A DNA stretch of 23,350 bases, taken from assembly GCA_050732935.1 (NCBI GenBank), contig JBOHRW010000003.1, positions 1 to 23,350 on the forward strand, written 5' to 3'. The notes below the pieces were generated by a model, which saw nothing but the letters and a program-made list of their open reading frames with translations, was not told the origin of the DNA and ran no database searches. Below, one piece after another: positions 1 through 7,601 of the stretch (position 1 is the stretch's first letter; each line of letters begins with the position of its first letter). This DNA is from DASRVA01 sp050732935. GTDB lineage: Bacteria > Gemmatimonadota > Gemmatimonadetes > JACCXV01 > JAHWKZ01. Position numbers and translations under genes: made by a program.

Positions 1-36
1 GCTGAACGCCTGGTGCGTTGGGCAGACAGGGTGTGA
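1..36 (+). CDS. Possible 3' end of an upstream gene (partial)
   Basis: Frame 1 is open from the window edge and reads AERLVRWADRV before a TGA at 34-36. The stop lies 15 bases before the DHFR-family start and just ahead of its AGGAGG ribosome site, as expected for the previous gene of an operon. Eleven residues are too few to name a family, and a chance open frame of this length is common. Confidence 0.3.
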   Translation, partial: AERLVRWADRV

Positions 37-51
37 TACCAGGAGGAACTC

Positions 52-567
52 ATGAGACGCGTACGCTTCTCGGTGGCCATGAGCCTCGATGGGTACATCG
101 CAGGTCCCAACGGGGAGAGCGATTGGATCGTCATCGATCCAGACATCGACTTCGGCGCGCTCATGGAGTCGTTCGACACCGTACTCCTCGGCCGGAAGAC
201 CTACGAGGCCACACGCCAGCAGGGCGGTGGCGGAGCGATGCCCGGCGTGCGGACGTACGTCTTCTCACGCACGCTGCGCCAGGCCGACTGTCCAGGAGTG
301 ACTGTCTCCGACAAACCGACGGAGACGTTGACCGCACTCAAGGCGACATCGGGCAAGGATATCTGGCTGTTCGGCGGCGGCTCACTGTTCGGCAGTTTCC
401 TGCAACTCGGGCTCGTGGATGCAGTCGAGGTGGCGATCATCCCAGTGCTACTCGGTGGTGGGGTGCCGCTCCTACCCCATCCCGCGACGACCGCGAAGCT
501 CAAGCTGACGAAGCACAGGGTCTACGAGAAGACGGGCACCATTGCGCTGGAGTACTCGGTGGCGTGA
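52..567 (+). CDS. Dihydrofolate reductase family protein (RibD C-terminal-like domain)
   Basis: The 171-residue product matches the short DHFR/RibD-C family of NADPH-dependent reductases. It starts with a beta-strand and the SLDGYIAG segment (residues 11-18), followed by the LLGRKTYE motif, a VFSRTL strand and a glycine-rich WLFGGGSLFGSFL nucleotide-binding loop. It ends with a typical VEVAIIPVLLGGGVPLL strand-loop. Length is normal. The ATG at 52 is chosen because AGGAGG at 41-46 lies five bases upstream. Members often sit near VOC, SRPBCC and YCII genes in soil bacteria, and the true substrate is usually unknown; this is not the folate-pathway FolA type. The stop codon touches the break point of the truncated VOC gene on the other strand, so the two were joined by a rearrangement. 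Confidence 0.9.
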   Translation: MRRVRFSVAMSLDGYIAGPNGESDWIVIDPDIDFGALMESFDTVLLGRKTYEATRQQGGGGAMPGVRTYVFSRTLRQADCPGVTVSDKPTETLTALKATSGKDIWLFGGGSLFGSFLQLGLVDAVEVAIIPVLLGGGVPLLPHPATTAKLKLTKHRVYEKTGTIALEYSVA

Positions 568-715
568 CCAGCCCGACATCCTGACCATCGACTTTGAAGC
601 CGACGTAGTACGCCTCGTCCATGGAGGGCTTCACGCCGAGGAGCTCGCTGTACAGGATCTTCGCCTTCGCGAGGTCCTTGACGGGGTAGATGATCGTCTT
701 GATGCTCTTGGTCAT
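566..715 (-). pseudogene. 3'-truncated VOC/glyoxalase-family gene (copy A)
   Basis: Reading minus from ATG at 715 (a GAGGAG ribosome site lies just upstream) gives a good VOC-family N-terminus: MTKSIKTIIYPVKDLAKAK, then LYSELLGVKPSMDEAYYVGF and KVDGQDVGLV. After residue 50 homology stops at about 567/568, exactly at the DHFR stop codon, and the frame runs on antisense through DHFR to a stop at 500-502. The C-terminal half (second beta-alpha-beta unit with metal ligand) is absent, so no functional glyoxalase fold is expected. A second copy at 23058-23346 keeps the C-terminal half. Its own promoter is intact. Homology ending at the DHFR stop suggests a deletion, inversion or assembly join. Confidence 0.85.
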
Positions 716-850
716 GGTGTCCTCCTCATGCGAGGTCACATCGACGTGCTTCCCTCTATCCATGCTATGACGGAACGCGACGAGAGAATGTGACAGATGG
801 ATGAGCACGGAGGGGTGGCGGAGCGTCCGTCGCTCAGCGTTGGCTGAGGA
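568..850 (-). repeat. Inverted duplication, copy A (trmO tail, promoter, VOC start)
   Basis: The minus-strand sequence from about 850 to 590 aligns with plus-strand 22920-23167. The match covers the last codons of trmO (AGCCAACGCTGA here, AGCGAACGGTGA in copy B), about 40 bases upstream of the -35, the ECF-type promoter, the leader, the GAGGAGGACAC ribosome site and the first 35 VOC codons. Identity by eye is high, with scattered substitutions and small indels, so this is a diverged duplication and not a recent one. The two copies are inverted and about 22 kb apart. Confidence 0.8.
769..795 (-). promoter_or_regulatory. ECF41-type promoter of VOC copy A
   Basis: On the minus strand TGTCACA (795-789) is followed by exactly 16 bases and CGTC (772-769), 53 bases before the ATG at 715. 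TGTCACA/CGTC is the -35/-10 pair described for ECF41 sigma factors. The same pair with the same 16-base spacer lies before the second VOC copy at 22976-23002. No ECF41 sigma gene is in the window, so the cognate factor would act in trans. Confidence 0.7.
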
Positions 851-881
851 CCTCTGGGCTCGCCCTGCCGACCGCTCCGCG

Positions 882-1586
882 TTATGCCTTCCGTCCCCGG
901 ACCGCCACGTAGTCCCCCTGATCGAACCCCTCGACGGGCTCCTCGACGGTGTCGTCCGAGAACTTCGGGTGGCGGGTGAGGGTCTGCGCGAACTCGAGAT
1001 CCACGAAGCCCACATCCTTCAGTAAATCCGCCTTCTCTTCGGTGGTCCGCCAGATGGCGGCGGCGGCGAACTCCATCGGATAGGGATGCGGCGGCGCGAT
1101 CCTGGCGAGAGATTCATCCTCCCAGGTGCCGACCAGGGCGGCCAACCGGTACAGGAGGCCGTACGAGCTCTCGGCGGGAACGTCGACCACGACGATGTGT
1201 CCACCAGGTCGAAGGACGCGATGGGCCTCCTGGAAGGCCATCCGAAGGTCGTTCACATAGCTGGGGATTCCATTCAGGAGGACCGTGTCGAACTCCTCTG
1301 GGGCATGGGGGAGGCTCTCCGCCGTCCCCCGCTCGACCTTAAGCCCCCGCTTCCTGGCGATCTCGGCCATGCCCTCCGCCGGCTCGACCCCGTGTCCGAT
1401 CTCGATGCCGTGCTCGATCCGGAGACGCTCCTCGAAGAGGCCGCTCCCGCAACCGACGCTCAGGGTCTTCCCGGAATCGGTGAGGAAGTGCCTGAGGAGC
1501 AGGAGCTCCGACGCCAACACGTTGCGGTTCTTCAGAAACCAGGCGTCGTACGTCTCCGCGTATTCGTCGAAGGTCCCTTCGGGCAT
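882..1586 (-). CDS. Class I SAM-dependent methyltransferase (Methyltransf_11-like)
   Basis: The 234-residue protein has a Rossmann methyltransferase core. Motif I is LSVGCGSG (residues 42-49), followed by an acidic ligand strand GVEPAEGMAEIA, a FDTVLLNGIPSYV motif and a post-core HRVLRPGGHIVVVDVP strand. The target is unknown; family members methylate small metabolites or quinones. The ATG at 1586 has GGGAG six bases upstream. The gene lies 66 bases downstream of the CPBP protease gene on the same strand and may be cotranscribed with it. It ends about 30 bases before the inverted duplication. Length and motifs look intact. Confidence 0.88.
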   Translation of the reverse strand: MPEGTFDEYAETYDAWFLKNRNVLASELLLLRHFLTDSGKTLSVGCGSGLFEERLRIEHGIEIGHGVEPAEGMAEIARKRGLKVERGTAESLPHAPEEFDTVLLNGIPSYVNDLRMAFQEAHRVLRPGGHIVVVDVPAESSYGLLYRLAALVGTWEDESLARIAPPHPYPMEFAAAAIWRTTEEKADLLKDVGFVDLEFAQTLTRHPKFSDDTVEEPVEGFDQGDYVAVRGRKA

Positions 1587-1652
1587 CGGCCGCTCCCGTT
1601 GATGTTTGCTTAACCCCGGCGCGCAGAACGCCGATCCTCACCGACAATGTGG

Positions 1653-2249
1653 TCATCCTGTGGCATCGAGGCCCGGCGTACCAGTTCGGGCGGGCTCGGT
1701 CGTCCGGACCAGCCAGGCGAGCGCCAGGAAGTCGTAGAGCGCGTGGGCGACGATCGGGGCGGCGAGATCCCCCGTCGTCACCAGCAGGGCCCCCAGGAGC
1801 GCACCGATCATCGTGGCGACGATGGCGTAGGTCGGGGTGATGAAGTGGGCGAGACCGAAGAGAAGGGCGGCAGCCCCCACCGCCGGCACGGTCCCGACGG
1901 TACCCAGGAGCGCCCCCTGAAGCACGCTGCGGAACAGGGCTTCCTCGGCGATCCCCGCCATGGCCGAGACGAGCGCCAGATCCAGGAGCGTCGCCCGCGC
2001 GAAGAACTGGGCCACGAACTCCCGCACGATCTGCTCGAGCCGGGCGAGCGGAGGCCATTCCGATCGTGTGGCCAGCGTCAGGATCACGAGGAGGGCGACT
2101 CCGGTCAGCGCCCCCGCCGTCACCCCTGGACCCGAGAAGTGGAGGAGCCGGAATGGAGGGGTGGCCGTCACCCGTCCCAGGGCGAACGCCAGCACCAACA
2201 GGCTGCCCTCGAACGCCAGCGCCACCGCGAGCGAACGTCCCCGACTCAT
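1653..2249 (-). CDS. CPBP family intramembrane metalloprotease
   Basis: The 198-residue hydrophobic protein carries the three conserved CPBP/Abi motifs: EEALFR (residues 102-107), FGLAHF (131-136) and HALYDFLAL (169-177). The glutamates and histidines form the membrane-embedded active site of Rce1-like proteases. About five or six membrane segments are visible. In bacteria such proteins act in prenyl-protein or bacteriocin-related processing, but the substrate cannot be told here. The ATG at 2249 starts a plausible MSRGRSLAVALAFEG membrane anchor. No strong ribosome site is present, and the frame is open further upstream over the cytochrome gene, so the start is moderately sure. It is divergent from the cytochrome gene with only 54 bases between. 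Confidence 0.88.
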   Translation of the reverse strand: MSRGRSLAVALAFEGSLLVLAFALGRVTATPPFRLLHFSGPGVTAGALTGVALLVILTLATRSEWPPLARLEQIVREFVAQFFARATLLDLALVSAMAGIAEEALFRSVLQGALLGTVGTVPAVGAAALLFGLAHFITPTYAIVATMIGALLGALLVTTGDLAAPIVAHALYDFLALAWLVRTTEPARTGTPGLDATG

Positions 2250-2303
2250 GCGGAGGAGGATAGCGGGCTGGCTGGCAGGCCGCGATCCGCCGACGTTCTC
2301 CCG

Positions 2304-4316
2304 ATGCTCGCCCGGCCCTCGTCCCTCCTCCTCCTGAGCCTGGCCGCGTGCTCCGGCGGGGATGGGGAGCCGACGGACGTCCCTGTCGAGTTCGTCGGCA
2401 CGGAGGCATGCGCCGGGTGTCACGTGGCGGAGACTGCCGCCTGGCATGGCTCCCATCACGACCTCGCCATGCAGGAGGCGACCGAGGAGACCGTCCTCGG
2501 GGATTTCGATGATGCGACCTTCACCTATGCCGGGGTCACCTCGACATTCTTCCGCCGGGACGGCGGCTTCCACGTCCGGACCGACGGCCCGGACGGCGAG
2601 CTGGCCGACTACGACATCGCCTACACGTTTGGCGTCGATCCCCTTCAGCAGTACCTGATCCCGTTTCGGGGCGGCCGCTTTCAGATGCTGGGGATCGCCT
2701 GGGACACGCGACTGGCTGCGGAAGGCGGCCAGCGCTGGTTCCATCTGTATCCCGGCGGATCGGTCGACCACGAGGACGAGCTCCATTGGACGCGGAACGC
2801 CCAGACGTGGAACCACGCGTGCGCCGAGTGCCACACGACCGGGCTCGAGAAAGGCTACGATCTCGAGACGGATCGCTACGCCACCACCTGGCAGGAGATC
2901 GACGTCGCCTGCGAGGCATGCCACGGACCGGGCTCATGGCACGTCGTCTGGGCGCGCTCCTATGGGGGGGACGGGGAAGTCGCTGCCGACCGAGGCGACT
3001 CCGATCCCGAGAACGTCCGCGGCCTCCTGATCACCTTCCGCGACCGCCGGGGGGTCCAATGGGTGCCGGTTCCATCGACCGGGATCGCGCACCGCAGCGA
3101 GCCCCCGGGAAGACGGACCGAGGTCGAGGCGTGCGCCCGGTGCCACTCGCTCAGGACTCCCATCCACGGTGACTACGTTTGGGGGCGGCCCCTGCTCGCC
3201 ACCCACCGGCCGGAGCTGATCCGGCAGGGTGTCTATTTCCCGGACGGCCAGTTGCTGGACGAAGTCTACGAATACGGCTCCTTCCGGCAGACCCGGATGT
3301 ACCGTGCCGGCGTCACCTGCAGCGACTGCCACGATCCCCACAACCTGGAGCTCCGAGCCGAGGGCAACGCGATCTGCGCGGCCTGTCACGATCCCTCTCG
3401 ATTCGATACGTCTACCCACCACTTCCACCCGCCAGGAGCGGAGGGAAGCCGCTGCGTGGAGTGCCACATGCCCAGCCGGATCTACATGCAGGTCGACGGG
3501 CGGCGGGACCATAGCATTCGGATCCCGCGGCCCGACCTCTCGGAGCGGCTGGGTACCCCCAACGCCTGCATGAGCTGCCACACGGACCGCTCCAACGCCT
3601 GGGCGGTAGCGGCCGTGGAGCGATGGTACGGGAGGAGGGAGGAACCGCCCGGGTTCGCGGAGGCCTTCGCGGCCGACGACCGGGGGCTACCGGACGCCGC
3701 CGCCGCCCTGGTCCGGGTGGCCTCCGATCGGGAAGCGGCCGGCATCGTGCGCGCATCGGCCCTGGCGCGGCTCGCGAAGTGGCCGGACGCGATCCCGCCC
3801 GCGCTGATCGAGGACGCCCTCGCCGACCCCGAGCCGCTGATCCGGTTCGGGGCGGTGCTCGCGATCGAGCTGACAGAGCCATCACGACGACTCGCGCTCG
3901 CGACCCCCGCGCTCGGCGATTCCGTCGAGGGCGTACGTCAGGAAGCCGCGCGGATCCTGGCTCCCCTGCCCGACTCCTTGTTGACGGCCGAACAGCGCCG
4001 CGCGTTCGACAAGGCCGCCGCCGAATACGTCGACGGGCTCATGGCCAACGCCGACCGACCGTGGGCGCTGCTCGAGCTGGCGGCCTTCCGGGCCTCGCGC
4101 GGGGAGATGGAGCCAGCGCTCGGCGTCCTCCGCCGCGCCCTCGAGATTCACCCCGACGACCCGGACCTCCTGGCGGGCATGGTGACCGCAGCGCAGGCCA
4201 CCGGGCGGCCGACGCTGGCTCTGGAGTATGCGGAGCGGCTTCAGGCGCGATTCCCGGAGGACCCCCGGATACGGAGGTTGGTCGAGGAGCTACGGGACGC
4301 TGTGGACGGCCTCTGA
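2304..4316 (+). CDS. Octaheme c-type cytochrome lipoprotein with HEAT/TPR-like C-terminus
   Basis: The 670-residue protein begins with a lipoprotein signal (SSLLLLSLAAC, lipid-modified Cys16). It has eight CxxCH heme sites, their first Cys at residues 36, 173, 203, 277, 339, 358, 384 and 422. The first site is followed by a conserved HGSHHDLAMQEAT segment, and GVDPLQQYL lies before the second heme. After heme 8, residues about 470-560 look like HEAT/armadillo helices (LIRFGAVLAIELTEPSRR) and about 570-665 like TPR helices (ALGVLRRALEIHPDDPDL). This architecture is a known family of exported multiheme cytochromes, probably an envelope electron-transfer protein; the redox partner is unknown. 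The start gives a clean signal peptide, although no strong ribosome site is seen. It converges on korB with a 25-base gap. Confidence 0.88.
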   Translation: MLARPSSLLLLSLAACSGGDGEPTDVPVEFVGTEACAGCHVAETAAWHGSHHDLAMQEATEETVLGDFDDATFTYAGVTSTFFRRDGGFHVRTDGPDGELADYDIAYTFGVDPLQQYLIPFRGGRFQMLGIAWDTRLAAEGGQRWFHLYPGGSVDHEDELHWTRNAQTWNHACAECHTTGLEKGYDLETDRYATTWQEIDVACEACHGPGSWHVVWARSYGGDGEVAADRGDSDPENVRGLLITFRDRRGVQWVPVPSTGIAHRSEPPGRRTEVEACARCHSLRTPIHGDYVWGRPLLATHRPELIRQGVYFPDGQLLDEVYEYGSFRQTRMYRAGVTCSDCHDPHNLELRAEGNAICAACHDPSRFDTSTHHFHPPGAEGSRCVECHMPSRIYMQVDGRRDHSIRIPRPDLSERLGTPNACMSCHTDRSNAWAVAAVERWYGRREEPPGFAEAFAADDRGLPDAAAALVRVASDREAAGIVRASALARLAKWPDAIPPALIEDALADPEPLIRFGAVLAIELTEPSRRLALATPALGDSVEGVRQEAARILAPLPDSLLTAEQRRAFDKAAAEYVDGLMANADRPWALLELAAFRASRGEMEPALGVLRRALEIHPDDPDLLAGMVTAAQATGRPTLALEYAERLQARFPEDPRIRRLVEELRDAVDGL

Positions 4317-4341
4317 GCGGGTGGCGAGCTCCCCGCGGTCC

Positions 4342-5415
4342 CTATCGAAACTCGGCCATGAGCTCGGTCAGCGCTTCCGCCCCCGGACATAGATCTTCGT
4401 ACGCCAGGTCGACGAGCGGTGTCTCCACCGTCTCGCTGGTCTCGTGCATGTCGGGGAGCCCCTGTTCCAGGTAGAGGAGACCGGTCGCCACTTCGTCCCG
4501 CTCCTGGAGCCGGCGGACGTGGGCGTAGGCGACGTCCCGGTCGGTGGGATCGTAGTCCTCGGCAACCTTCCGGAAGCGCACCGTACTGCCGTCGTGCGTG
4601 GTGACGACGCGGAAGGCGTCGTCGCCGACCCCGTCACCGTCGCCGTCACCAGCGGTGATCGCGGTCCGGAGCGGCACGAAGTCGACCGGGGCGACGTCGT
4701 GCGAATGCTCGCGGGTGTACCGGTAGCTCTTGGTCGATCCGACGTGATCGTTGAAGGTGACACAGGGCGAGATCACGTCCACGAACGCGAAGCCACGGTG
4801 GCGGACGCCGGCCTTCAGGATCGGGACGAGCTCCCCCTTGTCGCCGGAGAAGCTGCGAGCCACGAACGTGCAGCCCAGGCTGAGGGCGGTCAGGACCGGG
4901 TCGATGGGGCGCTGTATGTTGGGCACTCCTCGCTTGGACTTCGACCCCACGTCGGCCGACGCCGAGAACTGCCCCTTGGTGAGCCCGTAGACGCCGTTGT
5001 TCTCGAGCACGTAGAGGAGATCCACGTTGCGACGGATGGCGTGGCAGAACTGCCCCAGCCCGATCGAGAGCGAATCACCGTCGCCCGAGATCCCGATATA
5101 GACCAGCTCCCGGTTCGCGGCGTTGGCGCCCGTTGCGAGCGCCGGCATCCGCCCGTGAACGCCGTTGAAGCCATGGGCGCCACCGACGAAGTAGGTCGGT
5201 GTCTTGGCCGAACACCCGATCCCGGAGAGCTTGGCTACCCGGTGGGGAGGGACGTCCAGCTCCCAGAAGGCCTGGACGATGGCCGCAGTCACCGAATCAT
5301 GCCCGCAGCCGGCGCAAAGCGTCGACATCGACCCCTCGTAGTCCCGCCGCGTGAGACCGAGCGCGTTGGTTCTGAGGCTGGGGTGGTGAACCTTGGGCTT
5401 GGTGATCGAGGTCAT
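4342..5415 (-). CDS. korB: 2-oxoacid:ferredoxin oxidoreductase, beta (thiamine diphosphate) subunit
   Basis: The 357-residue product is a KorB-type subunit. It has CAGCGHD (residues 34-40), KLSGIGCSAKTPTYF (62-76), the thiamine-diphosphate/Mg motif GDGDSLSIG (111-119) and ENNGVYGLTKGQFS (138-151). With an alpha subunit such enzymes interconvert 2-oxoglutarate (or another 2-oxoacid) and its acyl-CoA with reduction of ferredoxin. The ATG at 5415 is chosen because MTSITKPKVHHPSLRTN is a typical N-terminus. The alpha gene, normally directly upstream, is absent from this window; a VOC gene lies there instead. The C-terminal region carries an Asp-Gly run (about residues 257-266) coded by a short tandem repeat. 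The leader has a TATCAT -10-like element, weak evidence for its own promoter. The exact 2-oxoacid is not certain. Confidence 0.9.
   Translation of the reverse strand: MTSITKPKVHHPSLRTNALGLTRRDYEGSMSTLCAGCGHDSVTAAIVQAFWELDVPPHRVAKLSGIGCSAKTPTYFVGGAHGFNGVHGRMPALATGANAANRELVYIGISGDGDSLSIGLGQFCHAIRRNVDLLYVLENNGVYGLTKGQFSASADVGSKSKRGVPNIQRPIDPVLTALSLGCTFVARSFSGDKGELVPILKAGVRHRGFAFVDVISPCVTFNDHVGSTKSYRYTREHSHDVAPVDFVPLRTAITAGDGDGDGVGDDAFRVVTTHDGSTVRFRKVAEDYDPTDRDVAYAHVRRLQERDEVATGLLYLEQGLPDMHETSETVETPLVDLAYEDLCPGAEALTELMAEFR
4618..4650. repeat. Short hexanucleotide-like tandem repeat inside korB
   Basis: Units of the form GTCGCC/GTCACC recur on the plus strand and code on the minus strand for an Asp-Gly-rich run ending GVGDD in KorB. 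The reading frame is kept. This is a small expansion in what is probably a surface loop. Confidence 0.6.
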
Positions 5416-5469
5416 GTCTCGATAATGATAACACTGCGCGTCGACACAGGTCACTCTGCGTGGGCGAGG

Positions 5470-5487
5470 CTCCCGGCTCAGCCGGAG
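5470..5487 (-). terminator. Hairpin at the end of the VOC gene (weak terminator candidate)
   Basis: On the minus strand CTCCGGC and GCCGGGAG can pair (seven pairs with one bulged G) around a loop that is the TGA stop of the VOC gene. There is no T-run after it, so it would be at best a weak or Rho-assisted terminator, or an mRNA-stabilising hairpin between the VOC gene and korB. Confidence 0.3.
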
Positions 5488-5855
5488 GGGGCTTCGATCG
5501 CTACGGCGTGACGGGGCTCGTAGAGGAGGACTTCGAGATCCCCTGGCAGAACGAGCATGACGGAGATGCCCCACCCCTCGTCCTCGGGCTCACCCTTCAC
5601 TTCGATCCCCTTCTCCCGCAGCTCCCGGACGGTGGCTCCGATGTCGTCGCACATGAGGGTGAGCTGGTGGCGGACTCCCGACTCCCAGGTCGGCCCCTCG
5701 GCGGGATGGACGCCCAGCTCCGCCGGCGGCAGGGCGAAGATGAGCCATCCGTCGCCTGCGTCGACGTGCTTCCAGCCGAAGACGTCGCGGAGTATCCCGC
5801 GGAGCGCATCGGGCTCGGACGTATAGAGCAGGACGTGGGCACCGGTGATGGTCAT
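5478..5855 (-). CDS. VOC family protein (glyoxalase/bleomycin-resistance-like)
   Basis: The 125-residue protein has the paired beta-alpha-beta-beta-beta layout of the vicinal oxygen chelate fold. The first half runs from TGAHVLLYTSEPDALRGIL, with GDGWLIFALPPAELGVHP. The second half has VRHQLTLMCDDIGATVREL and the closing LVLPGDLEVLLYEP with the usual Glu ligand position. Members bind or convert small electrophiles or antibiotics; the specificity is unknown. The ATG at 5855 has GGAGG five bases upstream. It lies 62 bases upstream of korB on the same strand and about 64 bases after the GFA gene. Confidence 0.88.
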   Translation of the reverse strand: MTITGAHVLLYTSEPDALRGILRDVFGWKHVDAGDGWLIFALPPAELGVHPAEGPTWESGVRHQLTLMCDDIGATVRELREKGIEVKGEPEDEGWGISVMLVLPGDLEVLLYEPRHAVAIEAPSG

Positions 5856-5919
5856 GATTACCTCCGTCTAGAGCGCCCGACTACCCCTTGATGAATGTCA
5901 GCGATCCGCAGGACACGCC

Positions 5920-6321
5920 TCATAAATGTCGGGTTTCTGTGGGCGTGGACATCCAATTGTCGTTACGCCCATCGAAATACCGAACCGGCGCACTCGCGAG
6001 CTCCTTCAGATCTGCGTCATCGAGGCAGCCGAGGTTGACGGCGTAGAAATCCCCGCCCAGCACTTCGAGGTGACCCTGTCCGAACGCGTGTACACCGCAG
6101 TCTTTGCAGAACATGTGATGGTTGTAGGGGTTGGATTGGTAGTCGGTGAGGTCGTCATCGCCCGCGAGCAGACGGAACGCGTCGGGCTTGATGGTGGCGC
6201 CCCAGTTCCTCGTCTTGGAGCAGTACGTGCAGTTGCACCTGCCGGTCCCCGCCTTCAGATCGATGTCGGCTTCGAAGCGGACTTTGCCGCAGTGGCAGCT
6301 TCCTTTGTAGGTCTTCTTCAT
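5920..6321 (-). CDS. GFA family protein (glutathione-dependent formaldehyde-activating/CENP-V fold)
   Basis: The 133-residue protein has the zinc-binding cysteines of the GFA fold: SCHCGKVRF (Cys9, Cys11), RCNCTYC (Cys29, Cys31, Cys34) and FCKDCGVHAFG (Cys72, Cys75). The length is typical. The founding Gfa enzyme was linked to glutathione adducts of formaldehyde, but most members have no proven reaction, so a general thiol-adduct or detoxification role is inferred. The ATG at 6321 is preceded by GGAG at eight bases. About 130 bases of unassigned sequence separate it from the DUF2269 gene upstream. Confidence 0.9.
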   Translation of the reverse strand: MKKTYKGSCHCGKVRFEADIDLKAGTGRCNCTYCSKTRNWGATIKPDAFRLLAGDDDLTDYQSNPYNHHMFCKDCGVHAFGQGHLEVLGGDFYAVNLGCLDDADLKELASAPVRYFDGRNDNWMSTPTETRHL

Positions 6322-6451
6322 TCACGAATCTCCATTGAGTGTCATCAGCAGGCTTACGACATGGCCGTATCGGCTGTATTCTATCCAGCATGCTCAGGGA
6401 CGTGCCCAGGTCGACCGCACAGGCTGAGCGATCCCCGAAGCTCCCGCAAAG

Positions 6452-6922
6452 TCACAGGTTTGGTTTGAGCACCATGAGTACAAGTCCTGCGACCGGTGTC
6501 AGCAATGCCAGGGCGCCCCAAACCTCCCACCGCACGGCGAGGGCGCGGTAGCGGGCGTAATCGAAGGCGCCAGATTGCACGCCCTCCTCTGCGAGGGCGC
6601 GTAGCTGTCGTTGAAGCGGCGCCACCCGGATCATGAAGATGAGCCCCGAGACCGAGAAGAGTACCAGGGTCCAAAGTATCCAGCCGGTCCCGAGGATTGG
6701 CAGGTTGCCGTGGATCGCGGCGGCGACGCCGCTGATGATGATGCCGATGACACCGGGGACTGTAAAAAGCCGGTCGCTCCGGATGATGCCGTCCATCGTA
6801 TGAGCGAGGAGCCTTGGGTCGCGCGTGCGGACGGCGTGGGCGTGCCAGAAGAGACCCGTCGTGATGTTTCCGAGAAAGGCGATGACGGCGGTGATGTGAA
6901 GAAGCTTGAACAGGAGATACAT
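6452..6922 (-). CDS. DUF2269-family integral membrane protein
   Basis: The 156-residue protein opens with MYLLFKLLHITAVIAFLGN, a membrane segment with a conserved histidine typical of DUF2269. Further segments lie around residues 54-70 (PGVIGIIISGVAAAIHG), 79-98 (TGWILWTLVLFSVSGLIFMI) and 134-153 (WGALALLTPVAGLVLMVLK). A charged linker follows the third segment. No function is established for the family. The ATG at 6922 has GAGG eight bases upstream. The 187 bases between it and the next gene upstream hold no gene I can support. Confidence 0.82.
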   Translation of the reverse strand: MYLLFKLLHITAVIAFLGNITTGLFWHAHAVRTRDPRLLAHTMDGIIRSDRLFTVPGVIGIIISGVAAAIHGNLPILGTGWILWTLVLFSVSGLIFMIRVAPLQRQLRALAEEGVQSGAFDYARYRALAVRWEVWGALALLTPVAGLVLMVLKPNL

Positions 6923-7109
6923 GCACGTGGCCTCGCCTCACGCTGTTCTACAGAATAGGATAGACCTGACCCATCCGGTCGCCCATCTTCGCTTCTGGGC
7001 CACGCCGCAGGTCTGCAGCCCGTACCGGCCATGGTCCGGGCCAGCGAGCCCCCTCATGACCGCCATGCCGACATGGAATTCTACCCGATCAATGCTCAAG
7101 TGGCACCCG

Positions 7110-7496
7110 TTACTCCACCTTGGTGGCGATCCACCACGTCGTACCCCCGGAGTCCTTGACCCCGCCGCGCTTGTCCTCGTCGTCCTTCTTCACCGGCTCC
7201 TGCACCGATGTCGCGCCGGCCTTCAGGGCGCGGCGATAGATCGCGTCGACATCCGGAACATAAACGTGCACGTAGGATGGGATCGGCGGCCAGCTCTCCC
7301 CTCCGTCCGCGAGCATCACAACCGTGTCGTCGATACGAACCTCGGCGTGCATAAGCTTGCCGTTCGAGTCGGGGAACCGGCGCAGTTCGACCGCGTCGAA
7401 CACACGCACGAGGAAGTCGATCGTTTGGCTCGCACCGTCGACGATCAGGTAGGGTGAAACGGTGGAATGACCCATAGGCTTGTGCGACGAGTTCAT
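7110..7496 (-). CDS. VOC family protein (PhnB-like glyoxalase fold)
   Basis: The 128-residue protein reads as a PhnB/YCGJ-like VOC protein. VSPYLIVDGASQTIDFLVRVF is followed by a KLMHAEVRIDDTVVMLADGG motif. The second half has YVHVYVPDVDAIYRRALKAGA, and the protein ends GVKDSGGTTWWIATKVE. No catalytic residue set proves an enzyme. Many such proteins bind small toxic compounds. The ATG at 7496 has GAGGAG six bases upstream. It follows trpS on the same strand with 105 bases between, so it probably has its own promoter. Confidence 0.87.
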   Translation of the reverse strand: MNSSHKPMGHSTVSPYLIVDGASQTIDFLVRVFDAVELRRFPDSNGKLMHAEVRIDDTVVMLADGGESWPPIPSYVHVYVPDVDAIYRRALKAGATSVQEPVKKDDEDKRGGVKDSGGTTWWIATKVE

Positions 7497-7601
7497 TGGC
7501 TGCTCCTCTTCTTCGTGATGTTCAAGAGCCCTCGTCCATCGGCACCATGTTCACTTGACACCCACAACGGGCAGTGGGGGAGAGCGGAGGGAACGCGGAT
7601 G

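Noticed and set aside
833..848. Perfect hairpin CTCAGC-GTTG-GCTGAG between the methyltransferase and the VOC remnant
   Set aside because: It has no T-run on either strand and overlaps the leftover trmO stop, so I did not call it a terminator.
4317..4341. Possible bidirectional terminator between the cytochrome and korB
   Set aside because: A GCGGG/CCCGC pairing exists but the stem is five pairs with a ten-base loop and no T-run.
3623..4474. Long open frame over the cytochrome C-terminus and similar long frames elsewhere
   Set aside because: Arg/Pro/Gly-rich shadow frames typical of high-GC DNA; they overlap genes with clear family motifs.
5416..5477. TGTCGA followed by AT-rich sequence upstream of korB, resembling an ECF42 -35
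   Set aside because: At 16-17 bases there is no CGTC/CGTT-like -10; the TATCAT element fits a weak housekeeping promoter better.
6923..7109. Search for a small gene or RNA in the gap between DUF2269 and the VOC gene
   Set aside because: Only short open frames without ribosome sites or recognisable motifs; CTGT-AGA-ACAG is a short dyad near the DUF2269 start but no known operator.
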